Counted from the stretch's first letter, positions 35,600 through 44,418 are shown. The stretch is DNA of 64,000 nt from Pelagibacterales bacterium SAG-MED01 (GCA_014654455.1 JACWCY010000001.1:208113-272112); one strand, 5' to 3'. A program made the numbers and translations. The notes: generated from the letters alone by a model not told the origin.

Positions 35600-35860
35600 T
35601 TATATTGATGCTACTTTTTTTGAAATTCTTGAAACATTCCTCGAGGCATTTTTTTTTTTTACTATGCCTGTTTTTGCTATTTTCATTAACTCAGAATTCA
35701 ACTTAGGTAAGAACTTTAAAGCTTCAGTTTTATTTTTAGTTTCAATCAAAACGTTCATTTTCTTGAGTGCATTCTTATATCTGCTTTTCCTAGCTTTATT
35801 TACAGCTGTTTGTTTTGATATTCTTCTTATTCTTTTGATTGCAGATTTAGTATTTGCCAT
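35600..35860 (-). CDS. rpsT: 30S ribosomal protein S20
   Basis: An 86-residue, Lys/Arg-rich 16S rRNA-binding protein of normal size, starting M-A-N-T-K-S-A-I-K-R-I-R-R. A longer frame from 35932 runs through the upstream gap into mutM and is rejected because the family begins at this Met. The sequence before ATG (ACCCCTGCGCAT) has no Shine-Dalgarno. The gene lies between mutM and dnaA on the same strand, as in many alphaproteobacteria. Confidence 0.95.
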   Translation of the reverse strand: MANTKSAIKRIRRISKQTAVNKARKSRYKNALKKMNVLIETKNKTEALKFLPKLNSELMKIAKTGIVKKKNASRNVSRISKKVASI

Positions 35861-35910
35861 ATGCGCAGGGGTATAACTTGTGAATTTATCTTGGTCAATC
35901 AAATAATTAC

Positions 35911-36774
35911 TTATTTTTGGCACGTATTGCAAAAAAAAGTGGATCTGTTTGAAATTATTTTTTTTTTGATAATTCCTTTACATCTAAATCTTTTACATTT
36001 TAAACCTTCTCTCTGATAAACATTAAAATTTTTTTGAAAACTGCCTTTTGTTCCAGAAATATTTTTAAAATCTCTTATACTAGATCCACCTTTACTAATT
36101 GCATTAAAAAGAACTTTTTTCGAATTAAAAATAATCTTTTTACAATCTTTTTCTATTAATGAGTTTACTTTTTTATTTGGGTTGATTTTTCCTAAAAATA
36201 AAATTTCACTAGCATAAATATTTCCTATTCCTGATACAAAATTTTGGTCGATAAGAAAATTTTTTATATTTTTTTCTTTTTTTTTGAAAAAAGAACAAAC
36301 ATATCTTAAATTAAATTTTGATTGAAACGGTTCTGGACCAAGATGATTAAATCTTTTTTTTAGTGAACTATAATCTTTTATTAATTGAAAAAAACCAAAT
36401 CTTCTTGGATCATTATAAACCATTTTCATACCTTCAAAAATTATTTCAATATGATTGTGTTTTTTGGGTAATTCCGGTGAATTGTAAAAACTTGTATTTG
36501 TTATAGAGTTTTTTTTATTACTATGTATTAAATGTACAGTTCCTGACATTCCAAGATGTAACAAACAATAACTACTATCAGATAAACATAAAATTAGGTA
36601 TTTTGAAAACCTTTGTACTTTAATTATCTTTTTATTTTTTAAAAATCTTCCAAAATTTAAAGGGATTTTAAATCGTAAGTTTCTATTTCTTACTATTACT
36701 TTTTTTACCTTTTTTTGTTTAATTTTTTCATCTAGTGATCGTCTCACTATTTCTACTTCTGGTAATTCTGGCAT
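35911..36774 (-). CDS. mutM: formamidopyrimidine-DNA glycosylase
   Basis: Excises 8-oxoguanine and formamidopyrimidines from DNA. The 287 residues start with the catalytic P-E-L-P-E-V-E (Pro2 nucleophile). The helix-two-turn-helix region reads F-V-S-G-I-G-N-I-Y-A-S-E. The C-terminal zinc finger has an altered first half: C-K-R-F-R-C (C-x4-C) instead of the usual C-x2-C, with the normal C-N-T-C at the end. The enzyme otherwise looks complete. Confidence 0.95.
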   Translation of the reverse strand: MPELPEVEIVRRSLDEKIKQKKVKKVIVRNRNLRFKIPLNFGRFLKNKKIIKVQRFSKYLILCLSDSSYCLLHLGMSGTVHLIHSNKKNSITNTSFYNSPELPKKHNHIEIIFEGMKMVYNDPRRFGFFQLIKDYSSLKKRFNHLGPEPFQSKFNLRYVCSFFKKKEKNIKNFLIDQNFVSGIGNIYASEILFLGKINPNKKVNSLIEKDCKKIIFNSKKVLFNAISKGGSSIRDFKNISGTKGSFQKNFNVYQREGLKCKRFRCKGIIKKKIISNRSTFFCNTCQK

Positions 36775-36806
36775 TTAATACTATATTCATTATATAAATT
36801 ATTTTT

Positions 36807-37511
36807 ATGCAACAATATCTTCAAAATAAAAAAGGACTAGTACAAAATGTTTTTGATCGAGTTTATGATCAATATGATCTAATGAATGACTTTATGTCAC
36901 TAGGAATTCATCGATTATGGAAAAAAAATTTATTGAACATGATGAATTCGTCACCTAACCAAAAATTAATTGATGTAGCCTGTGGCACTGGAGATGTAGC
37001 TAAACTTTTTTTAAGATATGTAAATAAATCGTCAAAAATCACCTGTGTTGATCCAAATAAAGGGATGATTAAAAAAGGAAGGGAAAAATTAAATGAATTC
37101 GAAAATTTGAATTGGATTATTTCACCTGCTGAGAAACTGCCTTTAGCTGATAATTCTTTTGATTTTTATACGATCAGTTTTGGTTTAAGAAATGCTAAAA
37201 ATTTAAATAAAGCTCTTTCAGAGGCTTATAGAGTACTAAAACCAGGTGGTCGATATTTTTGTCTAGAGTTTTCAAAAATACAAAATCCAAGCCTAGATTT
37301 TATTTATAAAAATTATTCAAAACTTATCCCTTTAATAGGCAAAATTGTTGTTGGTGAAAAAGAGCCTTATGAATATCTTGTAAAAAGTATTGAAAGTTTT
37401 GTAAATCAAGATGAATTGATTGATTTAATGAAAAAAAATAACTTTAAAAAATGTTCTTATAAAAATCTATCTGGTGGAATAGTCTCTATACATAGTGGAT
37501 GGAAAATTTAA
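36807..37511 (+). CDS. ubiE: ubiquinone/menaquinone C-methyltransferase UbiE
   Basis: SAM-dependent C-methylation of the benzoquinol ring in ubiquinone synthesis. The 234 residues contain the SAM motif D-V-A-C-G-T-G-D-V-A (~residue 56), Y-D-L-M-N-D-F-M-S-L-G-I-H-R-L-W-K near the N-terminus, and F-G-L-R-N plus R-V-L-K-P-G-G, all UbiE signatures. It is divergent from mutM with a 32-base gap, and its stop overlaps the ubiB start (TAATG). Confidence 0.96.
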   Translation: MQQYLQNKKGLVQNVFDRVYDQYDLMNDFMSLGIHRLWKKNLLNMMNSSPNQKLIDVACGTGDVAKLFLRYVNKSSKITCVDPNKGMIKKGREKLNEFENLNWIISPAEKLPLADNSFDFYTISFGLRNAKNLNKALSEAYRVLKPGGRYFCLEFSKIQNPSLDFIYKNYSKLIPLIGKIVVGEKEPYEYLVKSIESFVNQDELIDLMKKNNFKKCSYKNLSGGIVSIHSGWKI

Positions 37512-39079
37512 TGATAAAAAAAATAATCACTTTATTTAAATTAGGAAGAAAAGTAGCTAAATCTGATATATTAAATATAACTTCAAAATTTAAAGAACCT
37601 CCTTTGGCTGTAAAAATATTGTTTAAAGTTTTATCTTTTTCTTTTTCTCCTAAAAATCAATCAGATATAAATAAAGACGAAGGTGAGCGATTATCTAGAT
37701 CGCTTGAGTCAATGGGTACTACTTTTATAAAACTTGGTCAATTTTTAGCTACCAGACCAGATATTATTGGCGAAGAACTTTCAAAAAAACTTGAAAATCT
37801 TCAAGATAGATTGCCTCCATTTTCATTGGCACAAGCTAAAGATTTAATAGAGAATGATTTAGGTGGTAATACTTATAACTCAATAATTAATTTAAGTGAG
37901 CCTGTTGCTGCTGCTTCCATAGCCCAAGTTCATAAGGCTCAAATTAATGATAATGGTACTATTAAAGATGTGGCTGTAAAAATTTTACGACCAAACATTA
38001 AAAAGTTATTTAATGATGAAATAGAGGCAATAATGCTTTTCGCTTTTCTAGTTGAATCTTTTATAAAAAAAACAAAAAGGCTGAAATTGGTAGAGGTAGT
38101 TTTTTTATTAAAAGAAATTACAAATCTTGAAATGGATCTTAGATTTGAGGCCGCTGCCGCTAATGAATATGCAGAAAATACAAAAAATGATGTTGGATTT
38201 AGAGTTCCTAAAATTTATTGGAATTTTACAAGTGAGAATGTGATGACATTAGATTGGGTTGATGGTGTCTCAATAAGAGAAACTGAAGAACTTAAAAATC
38301 GAAATTTAAATACTGAAAAAATTGCCGAAGATATAATTCAAAATTTTTTGAGACATGCTGTAAGAGATGGATTTTTTCATGCAGATATGCACCAGGGAAA
38401 TATATTTATTGATAATGATGGTCATATTGTTCCTATTGACTTCGGAATAATGGGGAGACTTGATAAAATGAGTAAAAGATTTTTAGCAGAAATATTATTC
38501 GGCTTTATTCAAAGAGATTATCGTAAGGTTGCAGAAGTTCATTTGGTTGCAGGTCTTGTTCCTAAAGAGGTTCCAATTGATGACCTTGCCCAAGCATTGA
38601 GGTCAATCGGTGAGCCAATTTTTGGTCAAACAGTAAAAGATATTTCTGGTGGAAAACTATTAAAACAATTATTTGATGTTACCGAAAAGTTTAATATGCA
38701 AACTCAACCTCAACTTCTTATGTTACAAAAAACAATGGTTGTGGTTGAAGGAGTAGCTAGAAAATTAAACCCAAACACAAACATTTGGACTACTTCAAAA
38801 CCTGTTCTAGAAAGTTGGTTAAAAGAAACAAAAGACCCTATGACAACTATAAATGAAACACTTCAAAATACTTCTGAGGTAATTAAAAGACTACCAGAAT
38901 TCCCTGAAATTATGGATAAAGCTAATCAAGCACTAACTTATTTGGCTAGTGGGCAGATTCCACAAAACTCAAATTCTTATACAGCATTAAATACAAAAAA
39001 AACTGAAATGATTGCTTTTAGAAATCAATCTATTATTGGCTTATTAATCCTTGTAATTTTTGGACTATTAGTATTTTAA
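37511..39079 (+). CDS. ubiB: UbiB-family atypical kinase/ATPase
   Basis: ABC1/ADCK-type protein required for ubiquinone synthesis, thought to act as an ATPase that mobilises lipid intermediates. The 522 residues include the K-x-G-Q motif K-L-G-Q-F-L-A-T-R-P-D (residues 74-84), the A-A-A-S-I-A-Q-V-H segment replacing the P-loop, H-A-D-M-H-Q-G-N and D-F-G. A C-terminal membrane helix (I-I-G-L-L-I-L-V-I-F-G-L-L-V-F) anchors it. An in-frame ATG four codons upstream is possible, but the coupled TAATG start is preferred. Confidence 0.94.
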   Translation: MIKKIITLFKLGRKVAKSDILNITSKFKEPPLAVKILFKVLSFSFSPKNQSDINKDEGERLSRSLESMGTTFIKLGQFLATRPDIIGEELSKKLENLQDRLPPFSLAQAKDLIENDLGGNTYNSIINLSEPVAAASIAQVHKAQINDNGTIKDVAVKILRPNIKKLFNDEIEAIMLFAFLVESFIKKTKRLKLVEVVFLLKEITNLEMDLRFEAAAANEYAENTKNDVGFRVPKIYWNFTSENVMTLDWVDGVSIRETEELKNRNLNTEKIAEDIIQNFLRHAVRDGFFHADMHQGNIFIDNDGHIVPIDFGIMGRLDKMSKRFLAEILFGFIQRDYRKVAEVHLVAGLVPKEVPIDDLAQALRSIGEPIFGQTVKDISGGKLLKQLFDVTEKFNMQTQPQLLMLQKTMVVVEGVARKLNPNTNIWTTSKPVLESWLKETKDPMTTINETLQNTSEVIKRLPEFPEIMDKANQALTYLASGQIPQNSNSYTALNTKKTEMIAFRNQSIIGLLILVIFGLLVF

Positions 39080-39087
39080 TTTAGCCG

Positions 39088-40293
39088 ATGAAAGATTTAA
39101 CTAGCAAAAAAATTCTATTTATTATCTGTGGTGGTATTTCTGCCTATAAAAGTCTTGAAACAATTAGATTGTTTAAAAAAAATAATGCTGAGATAAAAAC
39201 AATTCTAACAAAAAGTGCTAAAGAATTTGTTACGCCTTTATCTATCGCATCTTTATCTCAAGGAAAAGTGTATGATGATCTTTTTAATGTAGAGAATGAA
39301 TCAGAAATGGATCACATTGCTTTATCTAGATGGGCAGATGTAATTATAGTCGCACCAGCAACTGCAAATACAATCTCTAAACTTAGTCAGGGCTCTTCTG
39401 AAGATTTAGCTTCAACTGTAATTCTTGCTTCAAATAAACAGGTATATTTAGTACCAGCAATGAATGTTAGAATGTGGGAACATCAATCAACAAAAAATAA
39501 TTTAAAAATATTAAAAAGTTATGGATACAATATTATTGGCCCATTAGTAGGAGATATGGCTTGTGGGGAATTTGGTGAGGGCAAAATGTCAGACCCTTCT
39601 GAAATCTTTAACGAAATTAATAATTTTTTATTTAAACGAATAAAAAATAAAAAGATTAAAGCATTGGTGACCGCTGGTCCAACTAATGAATATATAGATC
39701 CTGTAAGATTTATAACTAATAAATCAAGTGGTAAACAGGGTTATGAAATAGCAAAATCATTATTTAGAAGAGGTTTTGATACAACACTAATATCTGGTCC
39801 TACAAATTTAAATATTGATGAAAATATAAATTTAATAAAAGTAGAAACTGCTGAAGAAATGTTTAAGGCTACACAAAAAAATTTACCAACAGATATTGCT
39901 ATATTTTCAGCTGCTGTTGCAGACTTTAAGATTAACAAAAAAAATCAAAATAAAATAAAAAAAAAGGAAAATTTAACCATCAATTTAGAAAAAAATATTG
40001 ACATATTAAACTATGTTTCTAATCATAATTATATGAGACCAAAGTTAGTTATTGGTTTTGCAGCTGAAACCAACAATTTAGACAAAAATGCAATTTCTAA
40101 ACTAACTAATAAAAATTGTGACTGGATTATAGCTAATGATGTATCTAAAAAAGATAGTGGTTTTGACTCATATTTTAATGAAGTTACCATTCACTACAAA
40201 AACTCTAAATATAAAAAGGAAAAACTTTCATTAAAAAAAAAGTCTGAAATATCAGAAGAAATTGTTGATAGAATAGTTGCACAAATTAATTGA
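39088..40293 (+). CDS. coaBC: bifunctional phosphopantothenoylcysteine decarboxylase/synthetase
   Basis: Two successive steps of coenzyme A synthesis. The 401 residues open with the FMN-dependent decarboxylase (CoaC): G-G-I-S-A-Y-K, catalytic His76, P-A-M-N-V-R-M-W, and Cys159 in A-C-G-E-F-G-E-G-K-M. The ligase half (CoaB) from about residue 190 shows T-A-G-P-T-N-E-Y-I-D and A-A-V-A-D-F. Its stop overlaps the dut start (TGATG). Confidence 0.96.
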   Translation: MKDLTSKKILFIICGGISAYKSLETIRLFKKNNAEIKTILTKSAKEFVTPLSIASLSQGKVYDDLFNVENESEMDHIALSRWADVIIVAPATANTISKLSQGSSEDLASTVILASNKQVYLVPAMNVRMWEHQSTKNNLKILKSYGYNIIGPLVGDMACGEFGEGKMSDPSEIFNEINNFLFKRIKNKKIKALVTAGPTNEYIDPVRFITNKSSGKQGYEIAKSLFRRGFDTTLISGPTNLNIDENINLIKVETAEEMFKATQKNLPTDIAIFSAAVADFKINKKNQNKIKKKENLTINLEKNIDILNYVSNHNYMRPKLVIGFAAETNNLDKNAISKLTNKNCDWIIANDVSKKDSGFDSYFNEVTIHYKNSKYKKEKLSLKKKSEISEEIVDRIVAQIN

Positions 40294-40730
40294 TGGTCAA
40301 AGTTCTTATAAAAAAATTAAATTCTGCTGTAAAATTACCTGAATATAAAACTGATGGTGCTTCGGGAATGGATCTTATAGCTTTTCTAGAAGAGTCTATA
40401 AATGTTAAACCAAAAACTTCATCTTTAGTTCCTACAGGTTTGTCTGTTGCCTTTTCAGAAAATTATGAAATTCAGATAAGACCTAGATCTGGTTTAGCGG
40501 CAAAAAACAACATTAGTATTTTAAATACACCGGGAACGATTGATAGTGATTATAGAGGAGAAATTAAAGTGATAATTTACAATCATGGGAATAATGATTT
40601 TACTATTAATAATGGAGATAGAATTGCACAAATGATATTGAGCCCTGTTATTAAAATGGAATTAGAAGAAGCCCCGGATTTACCTAAAACAATTAGAGGT
40701 ATGGATGGTTTTGGTTCGACAGGAAAATGA
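40293..40730 (+). CDS. dut: deoxyuridine 5'-triphosphate nucleotidohydrolase
   Basis: Hydrolyses dUTP to dUMP, keeping uracil out of DNA. The 145-residue trimeric dUTPase shows all five motifs: G-A-S-G-M-D-L, R-P-R-S-G-L-A, G-T-I-D-S-D-Y-R-G-E with the catalytic Asp, G-D-R-I-A-Q-M, and the C-terminal G-F-G-S-T-G arm. The ATG is fused to the coaBC stop (TGATG). The last bases overlap the next gene by four. Confidence 0.96.
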   Translation: MVKVLIKKLNSAVKLPEYKTDGASGMDLIAFLEESINVKPKTSSLVPTGLSVAFSENYEIQIRPRSGLAAKNNISILNTPGTIDSDYRGEIKVIIYNHGNNDFTINNGDRIAQMILSPVIKMELEEAPDLPKTIRGMDGFGSTGK

Positions 40731-41473
40731 AATCAAAATTAGATAAGAAACAAATAGAAAGATTTTCACGTCAAATAATTTTAAAAAATGTAGGTATTTT
40801 AGGTCAAAAAAAAATTATCCAATCCAAAGTATTAATTATTGGAATGGGTGGATTAGGCTGTCCAGTAGCAGAATTTTTAACAAGAGCAGGAGTTGGTTAT
40901 TTAGGAATTATTGACTCAGATAATGTTGATTTATCAAATATTCATCGTCAAAGCCTTTATGATATTAGAGATTTAGAAAAATCAAAAGTTGTGGCTGCTC
41001 AAAAAAAGTTAAAAAAAATCAATTCAAAAACAAAAGTTAGTTGCCATAAAATCAGGCTTAATAAAAATAATTACAGTAAAATAATAAAAAAATATGATTT
41101 TATTGTAGATGCATCTGATAATTTTGAAACTAAGTTTCTAATAAATGATTTTTGCAAGATATCAAAAAAATTTCTTGTAACTGGAGCTATTAGTAAATTT
41201 GATGGACACATTTTTACGTTTGATTTTAAAAACAAAAAAACTCCCTGTATAAGAAGTTTTTTTCAAGAGGAAAAAATTTCTGACGATATACTGAATTGTG
41301 AATATGAGGGAATTTTAGGAACCGTTGCAGGTATCATTGGCACAATACAAGCAAACGAAATTTTAAAAAAAATTTTAAATATTGGCAAAAATCTTAATGG
41401 CTATATCTTAATTTTAGATTTACTAAATCTAAGTTTTCGAAAAGTTAAATTAAACAAGATGAATAATGCTTAA
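40727..41473 (+). CDS. ThiF/MoeB/HesA-family adenylyltransferase (E1-like)
   Basis: A 248-residue E1-like enzyme that would adenylate the C-terminus of a ubiquitin-like sulfur carrier such as ThiS or MoaD. The nucleotide site G-M-G-G-L-G-C-P-V-A (~residues 38-47) and acidic D-S-D-N-V-D-L-S-N-I-H-R-Q (~residues 64-76) are intact. The structural-zinc site looks lost: the usual C-x-x-C reads C-I-R-S and no late CxxC is present. No rhodanese domain is fused. It could serve thiamine or molybdopterin synthesis; no sulfur-carrier gene is adjacent. It overlaps dut and the next gene. Confidence 0.85.
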   Translation: MKSKLDKKQIERFSRQIILKNVGILGQKKIIQSKVLIIGMGGLGCPVAEFLTRAGVGYLGIIDSDNVDLSNIHRQSLYDIRDLEKSKVVAAQKKLKKINSKTKVSCHKIRLNKNNYSKIIKKYDFIVDASDNFETKFLINDFCKISKKFLVTGAISKFDGHIFTFDFKNKKTPCIRSFFQEEKISDDILNCEYEGILGTVAGIIGTIQANEILKKILNIGKNLNGYILILDLLNLSFRKVKLNKMNNA

Positions 41474-41924
41474 ACAATTTTACTTTAATAAAATTTTAAT
41501 TGTTTCATTTTATCTATTTTTTTTTTCAATTGTTAATGCAGAGGATAATTTTCTATCCCTAAAAAAAAGTAAAGTTAATGTAAGATATGGTCCTAGCTTT
41601 AAGTCACCTGTTAAATTTGTTTATAAAAAAATTAATTTACCAATTAAACAAATAGATAAAAAAGATAACTGGAGAAGGATCATTGATCTAAAAAATAATA
41701 GTGGATGGATACACCGATCACAACTAAAACCAATAAATTCAATTATTCCTCTTGAAGAAAAAATTTTATTTAATAAACCCTCAAATTTTTCAAAACCTAT
41801 TGCAAAAATCCTAAAAGGAAGAGTCTTGGTTATTCAAAAATGTGAAAGAGAATGGTGTAAAGTAAAATCTGATAGTTATAAAGGTTGGATAAAGACAGAC
41901 AATATTTGGGGGTCAATTAATTAA
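41466..41924 (+). CDS. exported SH3-domain protein
   Basis: A 152-residue protein with a signal sequence (hydrophobic ~residues 9-25, ending V-N-A/E). It is followed by two bacterial SH3-like repeats. The first has V-N-V-R-Y-G-P-S and W-R-R-I-I-D with G-W-I-H; the second has W-C-K-V-K-S-D and G-W-I-K. Such domains usually bind peptidoglycan or peptide stems in the periplasm. The function is unknown. It overlaps the upstream ThiF gene by eight bases and the convergent DUF3501 gene by eight. Confidence 0.78.
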   Translation: MLKQFYFNKILIVSFYLFFFSIVNAEDNFLSLKKSKVNVRYGPSFKSPVKFVYKKINLPIKQIDKKDNWRRIIDLKNNSGWIHRSQLKPINSIIPLEEKILFNKPSNFSKPIAKILKGRVLVIQKCEREWCKVKSDSYKGWIKTDNIWGSIN

Positions 41925-42516
41925 AATCTTCTGATAAGGATTTCTGAGTTAAATCAGTTAACTTTGTAGTGTGAGAATATTCTTCATGATCTATTCCAAG
42001 TTCAATTTGTAAAGAGTTGGATTGAAATTTTTCTATTTGCTTATTATTAAATTTAAAATGAATAAATTGAACAGAGGATGCTTTTCCCTCAGCTGATGTT
42101 CTATCAACATCTTCTTCTGGGACAGCTTTAACTACTTCTCCATCAATTTTCATAAAAACTTTTTCTTCAATTCCCCCAACTTTACCTAAAAAAGTAGCTC
42201 TTGATACAGGGTTATCTATCTCAAACATTAAAGTAGCAATTAATTCTTGGCCATTAGGTATTAAGGGATTATATGCTATTAGTTCATCATTTAATTGTTC
42301 ATCGCCTCCTTTTTCTATATAAAGCATCTCTTGGACTTGAGCTAACATTGTTTCATAGTTTTCAAAATAAAAAGTTGCATAAGGTCCTAATGAAACTCTC
42401 CTGTTCTTTTTAAACTCAACAATGTTCTTTCTAAGTGCTTTTCTTTGCTTCGTGTAGATGTCCAAAGGCATGATATCTTCTTTTTGAATTTTTTTCTTTT
42501 CTTTTGGCATAATCAT
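41917..42516 (-). CDS. DUF3501 family protein
   Basis: A 199-residue cytoplasmic protein resembling the DUF3501 family (R-R-V-S-L-G-P-Y-A-T-F-Y-F-E-N-Y-E-T-M and N-D-E-L-I-A-Y-N-P-L-I-P). The family is found mainly beside rubrerythrin and CCG-domain Fe-S proteins, exactly the order here, and presumably acts with them in peroxide or iron-sulfur chemistry. Its biochemical activity is not known to me. The ATG overlaps the upstream stop by four bases. Confidence 0.82.
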   Translation of the reverse strand: MIMPKEKKKIQKEDIMPLDIYTKQRKALRKNIVEFKKNRRVSLGPYATFYFENYETMLAQVQEMLYIEKGGDEQLNDELIAYNPLIPNGQELIATLMFEIDNPVSRATFLGKVGGIEEKVFMKIDGEVVKAVPEEDVDRTSAEGKASSVQFIHFKFNNKQIEKFQSNSLQIELGIDHEEYSHTTKLTDLTQKSLSEDFN

Positions 42517-43844
42517 AGCTTATAACTTTTTGCAATTAATTCGATGGGATGTACTGCCTCATCATTTGAAATATTTGTATCAAGCTCTAACTGCTTTAAA
42601 TGTTTGCCAGCTAACGGACAATCTGAAGCCATATACTTATTGTTTTTATTTTTTATTTGTCTAGCAGTTGGTCTTCCTACTTTGTTTGCTAAGTCGTGTG
42701 TTTCTTTCATTACTCCAAATGTTCCTCCATGGCCCGCACATCTTTCCACTACATCTATTTTTACATTAGGTATTAATTTCAACATGTCTCTGGCCTTAAT
42801 ACCCATATTTTGTGCTCTAGCATGACAGGCATGATGGACAGTGATACCACCATCTATTTCACCTAGCCCTTCTACTAAACCCTCATTCTTTGAAATATCA
42901 ACCACATATTCATCAATATCCATGACGTTTGATGATAGTTTTTTTATATTTTCATCATTAGGCAATAACAATGGCCACTCAAATTTCAACATGAGACCGC
43001 AGCTAGCTGTAAGAGTTATCACTTTATATCCTTTATCTACCCACTCTAACAAATCCTTAGAAACTTTTTTTGCTTGTGCAACAACTTTTGGTAGATCTGC
43101 TTGTTCTAAAAAAGGCATTCCACAACATCCTGGGTAAGCCTCCTGAACCTCAACTCCATTTTTCTTCAAAACTTTTAAAGCAGCAATTCCTGTATTTTTT
43201 TTATTAAAGTTAACAAAACAGGTTGTATAGATTACAACTTTTCTATTTTTATATGTAGTTCCAAAATTTATTTTATCTTTATTTTTTTTAAAAAAATTTG
43301 AAAATGTTTCTGAGTTATATTTTGGTAACCGAACTCTTTTATCAATTCCTACAATAATTTCTAAAACTTTTCTAAAAAATTTGTTTTTAACGTCAGATGC
43401 CCAATTAATTAGTTTTGCAAACATAACACCAATTTTTGCATTTCTATCTATTTGGGCTAATTGAGATGGTACACTCGGTAATTTTCCTAATTTTTTTTGA
43501 GCCGTTCTGTATCTCAACATCAAGTGAGGAAAATCCAAATCAAAATCATGGGGTGGTACATAAGGGCATTTGGTCATGAAACACATATCACACAAAGTAC
43601 ATGCATCTACAACTGTCACAAATTGCTCACTTTTTAAACTTTCAATATCTTCGTTTTTAGATTCATCTATCATGTCAAATAATTTTGGAAATGAGTCACA
43701 AAGATTAAAACATCTTCGACATCCATGGCATATATCAAAAACTCTTCTCATCTCTGAGTCTAATTTCTCTGGATTTAAAAAATCTGGATGCTCAAAGTCT
43801 ACTGGGTGACGAATAGGTGCTTCTGTACTACCTTCTTTGCTCAT
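42513..43844 (-). CDS. CCG-domain Fe-S oxidoreductase (GlpC/heterodisulfide-reductase-like)
   Basis: A 443-residue protein with two N-terminal 4Fe-4S motifs, C-H-G-C-R-R-C-F-N-L-C near residue 39 and C-T-L-C-D-M-C-F-M-T-K-C-P near residue 83. Two CCG-type domains follow (A-Y-P-G-C-C-G-M-P-F; the second reads V-E-R-C-A-G-H-G-G-T-F-G). This is the GlpC/HdrD organisation that binds a non-cubane or catalytic cluster at a membrane-associated redox enzyme. With rubrerythrin upstream and DUF3501 downstream it probably passes electrons in peroxide detoxification; that is inference from context. Confidence 0.85.
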   Translation of the reverse strand: MSKEGSTEAPIRHPVDFEHPDFLNPEKLDSEMRRVFDICHGCRRCFNLCDSFPKLFDMIDESKNEDIESLKSEQFVTVVDACTLCDMCFMTKCPYVPPHDFDLDFPHLMLRYRTAQKKLGKLPSVPSQLAQIDRNAKIGVMFAKLINWASDVKNKFFRKVLEIIVGIDKRVRLPKYNSETFSNFFKKNKDKINFGTTYKNRKVVIYTTCFVNFNKKNTGIAALKVLKKNGVEVQEAYPGCCGMPFLEQADLPKVVAQAKKVSKDLLEWVDKGYKVITLTASCGLMLKFEWPLLLPNDENIKKLSSNVMDIDEYVVDISKNEGLVEGLGEIDGGITVHHACHARAQNMGIKARDMLKLIPNVKIDVVERCAGHGGTFGVMKETHDLANKVGRPTARQIKNKNNKYMASDCPLAGKHLKQLELDTNISNDEAVHPIELIAKSYKL

Positions 43845-43964
43845 ATGATAAAATTAGAAATAACAATCAATCATAAAGAAACTAAAATTAATGGTTTATT
43901 AAACCAATCCTTAATTGTTTGTAGAAGTTGCTCTATCATTTTTTTAATTTTAAATTTGAATTGT

Positions 43965-43992
43965 TTTAGTGGGCAGTGAAACGCCCACTAAA
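43965..43992. other. strong hairpin between rubrerythrin and the Fe-S protein gene
   Basis: A perfect 10-bp stem TTTAGTGGGC/GCCCACTAAA with an eight-base loop, ten bases past the rubrerythrin stop on the transcribed (minus) strand. No clean T-run follows, so it may act as an mRNA-stabilising or processing stem rather than a strong terminator, leaving the downstream genes at lower level. Confidence 0.7.
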
Positions 43993-44001
43993 TAATATTG
44001 A

Positions 44002-44418
44002 TTAGCTAATAGACTCTAGGGTTTTTTGGAATTTACCAGCATGAGATTTTTCAGCTTTAGCTAAAGTTTCAAACCAATCAGCAATTTCTTCAAAACCTTC
44101 TTCTCTAGCAGTCTTTGCCATACCTGGGTACATGTCTGTATATTCATGTGTTTCCCCTTGGACAGCTGACGCTAAATTAGCTTTTGTTTCACCTATTGGT
44201 AAACCTGTAGCTGGATCGCCTACTTCTTCTAAATACTCAAGGTGTCCATGCGCATGACCTGTCTCACCTTCTGCTGTTGATCTAAATACTGATGCAACAT
44301 CATTGTAACCTTCGATATCTGCTTTTTGTGCAAAGTAAAGATATCTTCTGTTTGCTTGGCTTTCACCTGCAAATGCAGCTTCTAGATTTTCTTTAGTTTT
44401 TGTTCCTTTTAATGACAT
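44002..44418 (-). CDS. rubrerythrin (ferritin-like domain only)
   Basis: A 138-residue di-iron peroxidase. Iron ligands lie in the E-A-A-F-A-G-E-S-Q-A and E-G-E-T-G-H-A-H helices and the later E-T-H-E and E-K-S-H helices. It lacks the C-terminal rubredoxin domain of classical rubrerythrin, so electrons must come from another protein, plausibly the downstream Fe-S genes. A strong AAGGAG Shine-Dalgarno precedes ATG, and two Fur-family operator-like sites lie in the promoter gap, suggesting iron/peroxide control by the neighbouring Irr. Confidence 0.92.
   Translation of the reverse strand: MSLKGTKTKENLEAAFAGESQANRRYLYFAQKADIEGYNDVASVFRSTAEGETGHAHGHLEYLEEVGDPATGLPIGETKANLASAVQGETHEYTDMYPGMAKTAREEGFEEIADWFETLAKAEKSHAGKFQKTLESIS

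Noticed and set aside
35861..35932. N-terminal extension of S20
   Set aside because: S20 proteins start at M-A-N-T-K-S; the extension is the upstream gap and the end of mutM read in another frame.
43845..43979. Plus-strand ORF of about 44 residues in the gap before rubrerythrin
   Set aside because: It starts immediately beside the divergent Fe-S protein start, has no ribosome site, and ends inside the hairpin; composition looks like random AT-rich sequence.
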